Positions 35,726-46,411 of a DNA stretch of 64,000 nt are shown piece after piece. Origin of the DNA: Ehretia macrophylla (Eukaryota; Streptophyta; Magnoliopsida; Boraginales; Ehretiaceae); NCBI GenBank assembly GCA_037974665.1, contig CM075770.1:96468850-96532849 (forward strand), written 5' to 3'. The stretch's first letter is position 1; each line of letters starts with the position of its first letter. Made by a program: the position numbers and the translations under genes. The notes beneath the pieces were generated by a model. It did no database searches. It was not told where the DNA came from and saw nothing but the letters and a program-made list of their open reading frames with translations.

Positions 35726-35839
35726 TAACGGTCCTAACGCATATAAGAGTCATTAGTGTAAAAAGAGTATCAATGAAAGCTAAAATAAGGAAAAAGAGTC
35801 ATTTACAAGGGTATAATTTGATCATTAACCTTTATATAC

Positions 35840-36205
35840 TTGATAATACCATCTTTCACTTAACCAGAAATGAGTCTCCAATCGCTATAAATTAGATAAC
35901 AGTAATTGCCCATGTGAGCGATTACTCCACAGCCGCTTGCCAGCTTAGCTCTTCCCCAGACAATAAGTTGGCCATTTAGGTTAAATTCTACTAGGATCCG
36001 TTTATCCCTATCAAGACGCCAACCTTTCCCACAATAGGTCTTGCCTCATTTCTTTCTGGGGGTATTATTTACTGAAGAATTCAACCAATTTCAATCAGTT
36101 AAATGTAAAAATTCATAGTAAATATTTGTATTCTTAAACACATGGTATGATCAGTACCTGGCCCTCGAGGAGATGATGCATCTGTTACATTAATTTTTGC
36201 CATTT
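35840..36205 (-). pseudogene. Degraded CACTA-associated gene, Ptta/En/Spm-like fragment
   Basis: On the minus strand a short exon MAKINVTDASSPRGPG (about 36204-36157) ends at a GTACTG donor. After an interval comes KTYCGKGWRLDRDKRILVEF, then NLNGQLIVWGRAKLASGCGV and YSDWRLIS. The layout (basic R/K start, 'rI.VeFN..GQ.I', 'W' close to the end) recalls the plant Ptta/En/Spm transposase-associated family found with CACTA elements. A TGA lies before GKTYC. The assignment is by pattern only, and the exon limits are approximate. Confidence 0.45.
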
Positions 36206-37489
36206 ACTGACAATTTTCATCACATACATGATTAGTGAAACTTTTATTCTTTTAATGAAAACAAATAAAAGATAACTCCAAGCACATCTTTAATATCAGA
36301 GCTAAATTCTAGTTAATCTACATATAATCACAAGCATGATAACTATCTAATGAAATCAATTCACTCTTTGATTGCTACAAATACATATGCAACAACCTTG
36401 AATGCTAGCACACTGGTTGCAACAGCTAATAATATGCAAACTGAACAAGCACAACAAAGAAAATTAATTCAAAATCATTCAAGTAGAAAAGTTGAAGATG
36501 ATATAATCTGTGAGTTTCAATCAGCTTCTATATAAATCAAACCTTGAATGTACTTTTATGAATTATGTAAAGATGTGTAACGAATCACACACATGTGCAG
36601 GACCACAAGAAGGATATTGATGCTGAGCTAGCTCTTGAGGCACAACGACCTCTGAAGGATCACAACAAAAAGAATGAACTAGAGTAGTTAGGAAATTCCT
36701 GCGTAACAAATTGATTCCAAGGCATCTGGATGGTTACATCAGAAAATAAGAATAACATGAATAAAGGCCTATATCTACAGAACCAATGATATGTGTTTTG
36801 GGCATCAAGAAAATTGTATTAGCTCTCTATTTCTTACTTTCTTCTCTAAGAGTTTGTCCAGTTCACTCTGAAAAAACTAGCGCTATCTTCTTGTAATTAT
36901 TTGTTTACTACAATTCAATAAAGTTTCTCTTAGTTCTTCCTCAATTCGTATCTTAAATTCTGAACTACTACATTACAAGATGGAAATCGTATCACTCTAT
37001 TTCTTTTCGTAATAACAGCCAAGTAATTAAAACTTTTTTCTTCTCATAATTATCTCCCCCGATATTGATAGCTTTGACAAAAAGGAACATCGATCTAATA
37101 CCTGAAAGGATTTAATCATAAATAGGGCAAGTGTATGCTACATAAATTAGACAAGACATAATCGAAACCACAAAATCAATTTTTCTTAAAAAATTAGTGT
37201 AGAGGACATCCATGCATGTAGAACTTTGTGGTTCAAAATTACCGAAAGACCGAATATCATATGAATGAACAAAAATAGACCAAGAATGAAGAAGTTCATG
37301 AACAACAAAAAACATCTAAAATCGAACTAAATTTTTCTAAAAAAAAGAAGTTAAGCATGTGGTTCGCAAACCTTGTCTCTAGCAATGACGGTGGATAGTG
37401 CAACTTTGAGATGATCGGATAATGCAACTTTGAGATGATCGGATGATGCAACTTTGAGGGTGATCCGATGGGTGAAATTGTAAGATTTG

Positions 37490-37527
<38 letters not shown>

Positions 37528-38023
37528 AAAAGTGGATAGATAGAGGTATTGGAAACATTTTATGTGTATTAGGGAAAAGGGTTTTGGTGGGAAATGATAT
37601 TTTGGGGAAAAAAGTTTTGCGGGAAATTAATAGTTTTTGGTAGGTGAATTAAATTTTAATTTTAATAATAATTGGTATTTATGTTTAATATTGTGTAGAT
37701 TATATATAGAGATAGAAAAATTGAATATTTGATATTATGTGATAATTGTAATTGTACAAAAATAAAGTATAAGAGATAATGCATATATCTATGTATACAT
37801 ATATTAATAATACTTTCATGACCAAAAAGAGCAATAAAAATGTGTACCATGAGTATAATTTGAGAAAATTTGTATTTGGCGGAAAATTGATATTATCATC
37901 CTCATAATGCATATATTAATCAAAATTGTTCTTCAATTAGAATTGAGTAAGTTAAAGAAAATTTTCTTTTGCAAAAAATTGAACTTTGACGAGAATAGAA
38001 TATAAAATTATGATAAATGTACT
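36206..38023. other. Non-coding stretch between CACTA parts, with simple repeats
   Basis: It contains a 24-bp minisatellite with about three units of TGCAACTTTGAGATGATCGG type (37399-37465) and a (GT)n run (37493-37525). An LTR-like stretch with AATAAAG and an ACTACA end lies at about 36817-36969, but no PBS or partner LTR is found. Short open frames (36350-36535 plus, 37662-37912 minus) are not recognised. It may be the 3' part of the CACTA element. Confidence 0.45.
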
Positions 38024-40282
38024 TTAAATGGAATCGAACTTAAGTTTTATGCACTTTGAATGAAATTGACTTAACTGAAAGAGAAAAGTATTGTTTACTA
38101 AAATTGAAATGAGTGTAGTATTGGTAATAAACGTATTATGTAAAATTTGGAACCTAGAGGATATACTATATGCATCTGTTGCATTAATATTCTTCAACAA
38201 ATTGAGAAATACTTTTTTCTCTTTTCGAGTCATTGAGTAAGAAGCAGGGGGATCAAACACTCTTTTGTTAGATAGTTCCACAGGGTAAAGTTTATTTCGT
38301 ATTTCCATGCATTTCAAATCATAGCGAAGCTTTGGGTCATCTTTGTTCTTTCCTTTAATGTTCAACAATGTTCCAAGCACATTTTCACATACACTCTTCT
38401 CGATGTGCATAACATCAAAATTATGACGCAATATATTGAACTCCCAATAAGGCAATTTTAAGAAGATACTCTTTTTTCCATGACACTAATTCACCAACAA
38501 TCTCATCACCCATCTCAATTTTTGTCTCGTCAAACGTGTTATCTAGGGCACTAGTAACTCTCTTTTTCTTCCTTTCAGAAGTACTTGCTTCGTTTCTTAT
38601 ATTCATAATGGGCTTATCAATGAAATTAACCCCACGCAAATGTTTTAATGCATCTGACATTGACAATGTCTTCTGTGTTATCCTTTGTTTCTTAGTCCCA
38701 TCAAAGTCACACTTTTGTGCTCAAAACTTGTGTGATTGACTCAACCATCGATGATGCCATAAACAAAAATATTTGTGTCCATGATATAACCACCTTGATT
38801 CTATCATATCTGCAAGACATGGACATGTCTTATTTCCTTTGGTGCTCTAACTTGAAAAATAAGCATAGGCAGAAAAATCATTTTTTTTCTGAAAGTAGGA
38901 AAATCATTGATAATCTACATTAATGCAGCCCGCATTGTGAAATTTTGTTTATTCGTTGCATCATATGTTTGAACACCATCCCATAATTGTAAAAACTCAT
39001 CAATAAGTGGTTGAAGAAAAATATATATTTTGCCTCATAGGCCATTTTTTCTTGGGATGATTGTTGACAAGATTAGTGAAAATTGTTTCATGTACATCCA
39101 CGGAGGTAAATTATACGACATTAGAATGACAGGCTATATGATGTATGCATTGCTCATAGATCCAAATGGATTGAAACTATCACTGGTTAATGTAAGTCTA
39201 CCATTACGTGGATCATGAGCAAAATCAGGATACCTTTGATCAAATGTTTTCCACACAAGTGAATCAGCAGGATGTCTTAAAAGTCAATCCTTTATGCGGC
39301 CTTGGTCATGTCATGTCATTAAGGATGATGTTTTTTATGACATATACAATCTTTGCAACCTCGGGATTAATGGAAAGTATCTAATAACTTTGCAAGCGGT
39401 TTATTTCTTTTTGTGTCTTCTACCATTAATACCATTGTCCTATTGCCAACGAGAAGAATTACAAACATGACAGGAATGTTACTCTACTCTAACACCTTTA
39501 TACAACATACAGTTATTTAGGCATACATCAATATTTTTATACCCCAAACCCAAAGCATTTGTTATCTTCTTTGCTTTGTATAAATTTTTAGGAATATTTG
39601 ATTCTAGAAATTATTGTTTCAAAAACTTAAGAAGCATGTCAACTGATTTTCCACTCCATTTGTAGTAATATTTTATGTGCACTAGTTGGATGGTAAATGA
39701 TAATATGGTAGATTTGGATCCAGGATAAAGTTCTTGGTTACCTTGCTGAAAGAATTTAAAGAACCCGACAGTTTCTTCATTAGAACCATCTTCACTTTGA
39801 ATGTGAGACTCAACATTAGGATCGCCGTCATTTTCGTTACTTTTTTCTCTTTCTTGATCTTCTCTCATTAGATTTGATATATCATGAATTCCAAATGCAT
39901 CCCTCATTAACTTGTCTTCATTTATTGCATTTAATGTATCATGAATTCCAAATGCATTTCTCACCAACTCGTGCATATTGTAATTTTCTTCAAGTGGATT
40001 ATCGTGTGATGAGTTTGAAGCAATTGGAGATGGCAAATCTGTAGTTACAAAAATCTTCTCCATTGCAAACCTAAACAGTATTCCCTTGGTCATTCCTTTG
40101 CAGACTACATGATTTTTCACATCATTGCATTTTTGATATAGACGATTAGCACACATAACACAAGGACATAATATTTTCTGAGGTGTACTAGCATCGTGAG
40201 GTGGAGTACATTGACTGAATACAAAATCAAGAAACGTATCTAAGCCATTCTCATATTCGTCGCTATATCGTGGCTTTGTCAT
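38024..40282 (-). pseudogene. CACTA (En/Spm) TNP2-like transposase, broken
   Basis: The start at 40282 gives MTKPRYSDEYENGLDTFLDF and an ILCPCVMCANRLYQ zinc-ligand stretch, the N-terminal transposase-associated domain. An acidic linker follows with a duplicated AFGIHD motif. Then, in shifting frames, come ELYPGSKSTILSFTIQLVHI, KNLYKAKKITNALGLG, DVCLNNCMLY, DGVQTYDATNKQNFTMRAAL and NILRHNFDVMHIEKSVCENV, the blocks of the TNP2 transposase family. Stops and frameshifts, beginning at the stop at 39611, make it inactive. TNP2 would cut at CACTA ends, and one such end lies upstream at 41262. Confidence 0.9.
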
Positions 40283-40899
40283 TCAACTTTTATCCATTGT
40301 TATGTCTATAACAATAAAATTAAGATAAAATGTTATAACCAATATAAAAAGAAAATATAACATGCACCTCACACATTGTTAGTAAAGAAATATTAGAGAC
40401 AACTATTAGAAATAAAAATCATGCATGTATTATTTCTTTAGTTCAGTAGAAAAAAGGTCAATTCCAATTTATCTTAGGCTTCATTTTGATTTAAATCATT
40501 CTCATTCTGTCAAGAAATTTTAAAAAAATTAATCTAAAAATAGTCATTGTTTCTTCAAAATTATATTTATGTAAACCCAAAACTAATTCAAACACTTTTA
40601 AAGAAGAGGGTCACGATATACGCGATGAGGAAAAACACATGAGCATATTATGAAGGATCAAGAAAAATCTTGAAGAAACATAGTTGCAAAATTGAACTTA
40701 CTAGTTAGTTTATAGCTCGAATTCGATATTGAAACTCCTGATGAAGAGGTAGAAATTGAAATACTATCAATCTTAATTAGGGAAACCAATGGAGTATAAG
40801 CAACAAAAAAATGAAGAAAAAGGCAAACTTCAAATTGTTTAACTGACCGGGATCTTTTATGCTTGAAGAAAAATTATGCAAATTTTAAGGAAGTAAAGC

Positions 40900-41262
40900 T
40901 GGCAATTGATGGATATTTTTATATTATCATTTGATAGATAGACGGCGTTTTCTAAAATACCGCCTATGTACAATTTGATTTATTATCAAATAGATGGCGT
41001 TAGTAAATGCGGCCTATGTTAACTTAGAATAAACGACGCTTGTGTAAATGCTGCGTATAGTGAAATGACTATAATAGTACTCGTTATTGGCGGCATTTAA
41101 TATAAACACCACCAATGTTTGCAAGTTAGTGGTGATTTTTTGCTAGCATAAGTGGTAATTCTTTAAAACGTCGCCTAAGGTATTTTCAATGCTCTAATAG
41201 GTGGCGCTTCATTGAAACACTGCTAATTAAGTGTCATTTATCACCATGTTTTGTTTGTAGTG
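40900..41262 (-). mobile_element. CACTA terminal inverted repeat and subterminal repeats
   Basis: The complement of 41262 begins CACTACAAACAAAACATGG, the canonical CACTA terminus. The next 350 bp carry many degenerate copies of a GGCGNTTTATANAACGCCGC-type motif in both orientations, such as AACGCCATCTATTTGATAA near 40975-41000 and GGCGACGTTTTAAAGAATT near 41160. Such subterminal arrays bind the element's DNA-binding protein. The 3-bp duplication would be ATG (41263-41265). The opposite terminus was not found, so the left boundary is open. Confidence 0.85.
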
Positions 41263-41765
41263 ATGCACAAATGCCAACAAGTGTTTATTTAAGCATATAA
41301 ACACATTAGCACAAACACACCTACAAACTCAATTTTTCTTGATTTGTTATCATCAAAATCATATCTTTTGGCACAAGGCCAACAAGGCCAAATCATAATT
41401 TTATTTATTTATCCACCTTTATTTTCAACTAGTCTTAATATACTTAGCTATCGAAAATGATAAATTATTTATTCGTGTTATCTATTCATCAATATTAATT
41501 AATTAACTTCAATTTTAAAATTGATTAGTGTTGTTGATAGAATACATATTCCTATTAAAGTTTCAAAAACGTAACTTCAATATAAAGGGATAGAAAAGTA
41601 AAACCTACAATAAATATATTTACAGATCACAAAATTGACTTAATACTATTTTAAAGTTCTAAATAAGTGAATTCATTGATAAATACAAATCCTCACGGAA
41701 TTCATCTATAAATCAAATGAATTTCACATCACAAATGTTTCCAAACAATCTATAAGTATTAGGCT
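41263..41765. other. AT-rich DNA, possible LTR fragment
   Basis: Near 41290-41400 a TTTGTTATCATCAAAATC-type stretch, read on the minus strand, resembles LTR ends of plant retrotransposons, but neither a partner nor a target duplication is seen. Otherwise there is nothing to report. Confidence 0.4.
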
Positions 41766-41769
41766 CATA

Positions 41770-41941
41770 TCTAGAATGAAATCTTTAACTCAATTTGAAG
41801 CTTCTTTCAAGGTGATAATTTACTTCATGCTCTCAACTAAACTACCATTACTTGAATTCCTAAGGTTGAGCACTTGGAACAAATTATTTCCCATCGCCCC
41901 CATTAGTTGTATCAATTTCTGCTACAAAATATTATCTAAAG
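41770..41941 (+). pseudogene. LINE reverse transcriptase, upstream fragment (split by the Tat element)
   Basis: Translation gives FFQGDNLLHALN, TIT-stop-IPKVEHLEQIISH and, in another frame, PISCINFCYKILSK, the conserved stretch upstream of the RT core in plant L1-type LINEs. At 41941 it stops at the Tat insertion and resumes after 54281 as VLMLWLHPLIDKL, precisely the expected continuation. The 5' boundary is not clear. Confidence 0.82.
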
Positions 41942-42305
41942 TAATATGGATATAAAATAGGCCCAAATGTGCAATTACCCAAATACCCATGGTAGAAAAA
42001 GGAATAATCATTGCGAGACATTTGTCACAAAAATAGTACACAAAGACAAGTAGGGACCACCAAAAAAGATACACCAATATTACTATAAATAGCACAAGAA
42101 AAGTGACTAGGAGGTAAATAATTCATTCCAATTGCTAATTTTATTGTTTGTTAGATTACACCCGAGATAAATAACTATTTATCTCGCCCAAGGAGAAACG
42201 CAGGAGATAACCGCCGTTGTTTCTTTTCTTTACTTGTGCAGAAGGTCAGCTCGGACAAGGGTGATCTAGGCCTTCTGATCAGCTCAGAAGATTTTATATC
42301 TAACA
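41942..42305 (+). repeat. 5' LTR of the Tat element
   Basis: The 364-bp LTR has a TATA box (CTATAAATAG, about 42083) and ends ATATCTAACA. The opening TG has become TA. The primer-binding site starts three bases after its end. Confidence 0.93.
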
Positions 42306-42353
42306 ACTGGCGCAGTCTGTGGGAAACCACATTGTAGCCTATTGAGATCCATT

Positions 42354-43821
42354 ATGGTTAGTATGAGAAGCCACAACATTCTAGGAGTAGACTCACAACC
42401 GCCGGGGGCTTCAAACCAAAATTCCCGACCACCAAATCCCATGGTACCACCTTCAAACACGGTGAATAATGCTACTCAAGCTAATCTTGCTTCAAGCAGT
42501 ACCTCACATTTTACCCAGCCGCAAATCAACCAAAGAATATCCCTCTAAACTGCCCAAACCGCCCCGATGCCAGATATAAACACGATGTACCCCATAATAA
42601 TGGAGATGAGGGAGGCGATGACCAGACTAGCCAACAACCAGCAAACCCAAATGAACCACACACTACCCCAGGCCAATCATCAAACCAACGTGCCCGTAAA
42701 CCATAGCCCGACCATGTAGCATAATGGTTGTTCCCCGTTGGCCCAAGAAAAAATTGAACAGGTGAAGTTCCATAATCATTTGGAGGATGATAGGTGATCC
42801 TCGGGACCAGTCAGTCATCCAGAGGTAACAAGGGGAAAGAGACCAGCTATTACAACCTATAAGCCAACCCGGACTGTAAGAAATATCTCTCGAGCCATAG
42901 CGAGATTAGACGTAAGTCCCCTTGCTCCGAAAATTCGGGGAGAGTTGCTTCCTAATAGAAACAAGTTACCCAACATAGCACCATATGATGGAGAGGGTGA
43001 GGACTTCTTAATGACTTTCAGTCGGACCATGGTCCTGTTTGACTTCTCGGATGCAGTGAAGTGCAAAGGATTCCCAACATATCTAACCAGGGCCACGGGC
43101 CAATGGTACGGAAAATTGGAAAACGAGTCGATACAGAATTTTTAGCAATTAGCAGAAGGCTTTTGTTGATAGGTTTGCAAGAAGTAAGAGGTCAACCATC
43201 CATACTACAATTTTGTCTCGATCAGGCAGTAGAGTAAGGAGTCTCTAAGGTCGTACACCCAACATTTCAATAAGGAGAGTCTCAAGATCCCTAATCTAGA
43301 GACTTACATGGTTTTGGCTGCTTATACCAAAGGTTTACAATCCCAACCATTTTAAGCCTCGTTAGCTATTTCAAAGCCCTTGTCCATAGGGGAGTTAATG
43401 AGTCGGGGTGAGTCCTATATTCATGCCGGGGAAATTTTTAAAGCACAAAAAGAGGAGGACAAATCCCAAGGTATGGGGAAGAAAAAGGAAGTAAATAAAG
43501 GAAAGCCAAAAGATGTAGGCAAATATAGGATAGTCAAGAGGAATACAAAAACCAAGTCGGGCATACCAACCTCGGTATGACGAGTACGCTCCTCTGAACA
43601 TGCCTTGAAGAGAGATTCTGATGGAAATCAAGAACCATTATGAACTAAAGAAGCCCTAAAAGATATTTACTCAATCAGAAAAGAGAAACACGAAGAAGTA
43701 TTGTCGATTTCATGACGACCATGAACATGATACCAATGAATGTTACCAATTGAAAGACGAGATAGAGGCACTCATCCAAGCCAGCCATTTTGAGAGATAT
43801 GTTAAAAAGAGGTCAGCATAG
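42354..43821 (+). pseudogene. Tat gag pseudogene
   Basis: The start MVSMRSHNILG lies 48 bp after the LTR. A proline- and asparagine-rich N-terminus is followed by MEMREAMTRLANNQQ, then the gag core LPNIAPYDGEGEDFLMTFSR, DAVKCKGFPTYLTRATGQWY and LETYMVLAAYTKGLQSQPF, and a lysine-rich stretch. A Cys/His knuckle-like end YCRFHDDHEHDTNECYQLKD is typical of Tat gag. Stops interrupt it at many sites (first at 42546) and frames shift, so no full protein is possible. Confidence 0.88.
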
Positions 43822-43898
43822 GTGAATAGACCAGAGAGAGAGGGAACGCAGTCCATGCAACAATCGAGGAGGAGCCCAGAGAAGCTTTAATGCAATAA

Positions 43899-44450
43899 TT
43901 GAAACCATTTTTGGAGGACTGGCAGCTAGGGGAATCTTCAGCAACTAGGAAAACTTATGTCAGAGAAGCTGGGGAGGAACTGAGATGGAAGATCTTGAGG
44001 AAGGGAGAGAGATTAACTTTCACAAATAAGGATTTGAAGGGGCTCATACTCCCACATGATGACCTCTTGGTGATTACCGTGATAATCTCGAATTTTGAGG
44101 TCAGAAGAGTAATGATTAATACTGGAAGCTCGGCTGATGTGTTGTTCCTGAGCACTTTTTTGAGAATGGGATTAGACATAAGGAATTTGATGTCGTTAAG
44201 GAGTTCTTTGGCTGGATTCACAGGCACGAGGTGCGAGGCTGAGGGTTACATTAAGTTTTCGCTAACCATAGGAGATGATGACCGAAAAGTTACTATAATG
44301 ACCAAGTTTATCAATGTAGATTGCAGCTCGACCTATAACACCATCTTGGGGAAAGTGACCTTGAACAATTTCAGAGCTGGTTCATCAACCTACCATCAGG
44401 TGCTGAAACTACCGACCCCAGAAGGAATGGTCGAGATTAGAGGAGACTAG
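43899..44450 (+). pseudogene. Tat protease with altered active site
   Basis: A 183-codon open stretch contains LTFTNKDLKGLILPHDD, then RRVMINTGSSADVLFLSTF, the retropepsin-like active-site box, and YNTILGKVTLNNFRA, the second half of the fold. The catalytic Asp of the D-T/S-G triad is Asn here (AAT in place of the expected GAT codon, a G-to-A change), so the enzyme would be inactive even where the frame is open. It ends with a TAG after EIRGD. Confidence 0.88.
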
Positions 44451-44625
44451 ATGGTGGCTCAAGAATGCTATGATGCTTCTCTGAGGCCCAAATACCAAGC
44501 AGAGTGGGAGCCGAACTTTCTAGACGAGAAGAGGGACTCGAAGAGAGCCACAGCGGCCGAGGAATTAGAAATAGTGTAGTTGTCAAAGCAACATAAAAAG
44601 GCCAAGATTGGGAGCTAACTGTCAG

Positions 44626-45545
44626 AGCAAATGAAGAGAGGTATAACTAATTTCCTTTTAAATAATGAAGATATATTTGCTTGGGATAATACTGACATGG
44701 CAGGGATAAGCCCGAGCATCATAGCTCACCATTTAAATGTTGACCCGACTTATCGGTTAGTTCAACAGAAAATAAAAAATTTCAGTGTTAATAAGTAGAA
44801 AATCATAGTTAAGGCGGTGGAATGCTACTGGATACCAGTCACATCAGAGAGATACATTACCCAACGTGGTTAGCAAATGTGGTACTTATGGAGAAATCCT
44901 CGGGCAAATGGAAAATGTACATCAACTTTACTAACCTCAACAGAGCATGCCCTAAAGACTGTTATCCATTGTCAAGAATCAACCAGATGGTAGATGCAAC
45001 CTCGAGATGTGAGTTGTTAACCTTTATGGATGCCTTCAAAGGTTACAATCAGATCATGATGGCACCCGAGGATAAGGAAAAGACTGTTTTCATAACAGAT
45101 AAAGGGTTGTACTACTACGAAGTCATGCCATTCAGACTAAAAAATGCAGGGGCAACTTACCAGAGGATGGTTAACAAAATATTCAAGAATCAGATAGGGA
45201 GAAACATGAAAATATATATTGATGATATGTTGGTTAAAAGTAAGAAAACTAAAGATCATCTCAGTGACCTTGCTGAGGCCTTCGACACTATGAAGAAGTT
45301 CAGGATAAAACTCAACCCTGAAAAGTGCACTTTTGGAGTCAAGGTGGGAAAGTTCCTAGGTTTCATAGTGACTGCCGAATAGAAGCCAACCCTAGTAAAA
45401 TTCAAGCAATTTTGGACCTTGACCTTCCAAAATATGTTAAGGATGTACAAATCCTTGCCGAAAAAGTCACAGCATTAAGTCATTTTATGTCCAGATCCGC
45501 AAACAAGTGTGCTCCATTCTTCAAAATTCTGAGGGGACCAAAAGG
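44626..45545 (+). pseudogene. Tat reverse transcriptase pseudogene
   Basis: The start of the domain reads NNEDIFAWDNTDM and GISPSIIAHHLNVDP. After a frameshift near 44820 the longest open part (44822-45382) shows IREIHYPTWLANVVLMEKSS, RACPKDCYPLSRINQMVDAT, LLTFMDAFKGYNQIMM (first catalytic Asp), VMPFRLKNAGATYQRMV and IYIDDMLVKSK (the YIDD box). It then runs LNPEKCTFGVKVGKFLGF before a TAG at 45380. A further shift leads into the thumb and connection region. Confidence 0.92.
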
Positions 45546-45551
45546 CTTTGA

Positions 45552-46411
45552 ATGGAATGTGCAACAGCTTTTGCAGAATTGAAGAAGTACCTGGCATCAC
45601 CTCCCCTGCTAGCTCAACCCGAGGAAGGGGAAGAGCTCATATTATATCTGGCATGTTCCAAGACAGCAGTGGCGGCAGCACTAGTCCGAGAAAAGGGGAA
45701 AGATCAGATACCGGTGTACTATGTTAATCGAATGTTGAGAAGGGCAGAACTCCAATACACGATAGTAGAAAAAATGGCTCTGGCTCTGGTAACAGCTTCC
45801 CGAAAATTAAAACCATACTTTGATGCACACTCAATCAAGGTTATGATAGATGTCTCGTTAAAAACAGTACTGCACCGACTTGAGGTTTCAGGCCGGCTAA
45901 TGAAATGGGCAGTGGAATTAGGATAGTTCGACATTAACTTTCAGCTGAGGACAACTATAAAGGCACAAGTAGTGGCAGATTTCTTGGTGGAATGTACCAA
46001 AAGGACGGAAGGAGATAACTTGGCAGCTTGACAAATCCAAGTGGATAGAGCCTCAAGAAAATAGGGTAGTGGAGCTAGAATAGTAATACTTGATCCTTCA
46101 CAAAATGAGTATCAATACTCACTGAAATTTGTATTCCCAGCATCCAACAACGAGGCTGAGTACGAATCTTTGGTCGTTGGGATAAGAACAGCTACAATGC
46201 TCGGGGCAAAATCAATAGATGCTTTTACAAACTCTCAGTTAGTAGCAAATTAGGTAACGGGGGAGTTTGAGGCGAAAGATGCAATGATAATGGCATATCT
46301 TAACAAGGTGAAAATGTTAATTTCTGGACTTAAGAAATTTACTATCCAACAAATCCCAAGGGCAGAGAATGAGAAGGCTGAGACTTTATCGAGATTAGCT
46401 CTTGGGAAGAC
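45552..46411 (+). pseudogene. Tat RNase H and second (archaeal-type) RNase H, split by an insert
   Basis: The first part (45552-45926) contains FAELKKYLASPPLLAQP, YLACSKTAVAAALVREK and VYYVNRMLRRAELQYT. The usual first catalytic Asp position is not preserved. After FDINFQLRTTIKAQVVADFL comes the second RNase H: QVDRASRK, GSGARIVILDP, ASNNEAEYESLVVGIRTA and FTNSQLVAN, where Asn stands at the usual Asp, and ENEKAETLSRLALGKT. The frame is cut at 46411 by the composite LTR insert and resumes at 48085 with IQPSLVQIEQI. Presence of both domains marks the Tat branch. Confidence 0.9.

Noticed and set aside
36350..36690. Possible small plus-strand two-exon gene (61-codon frame, then a short frame after GTGCAG)
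   Set aside because: No recognised domain, no clear donor linking the two parts, and the region sits between CACTA fragments.
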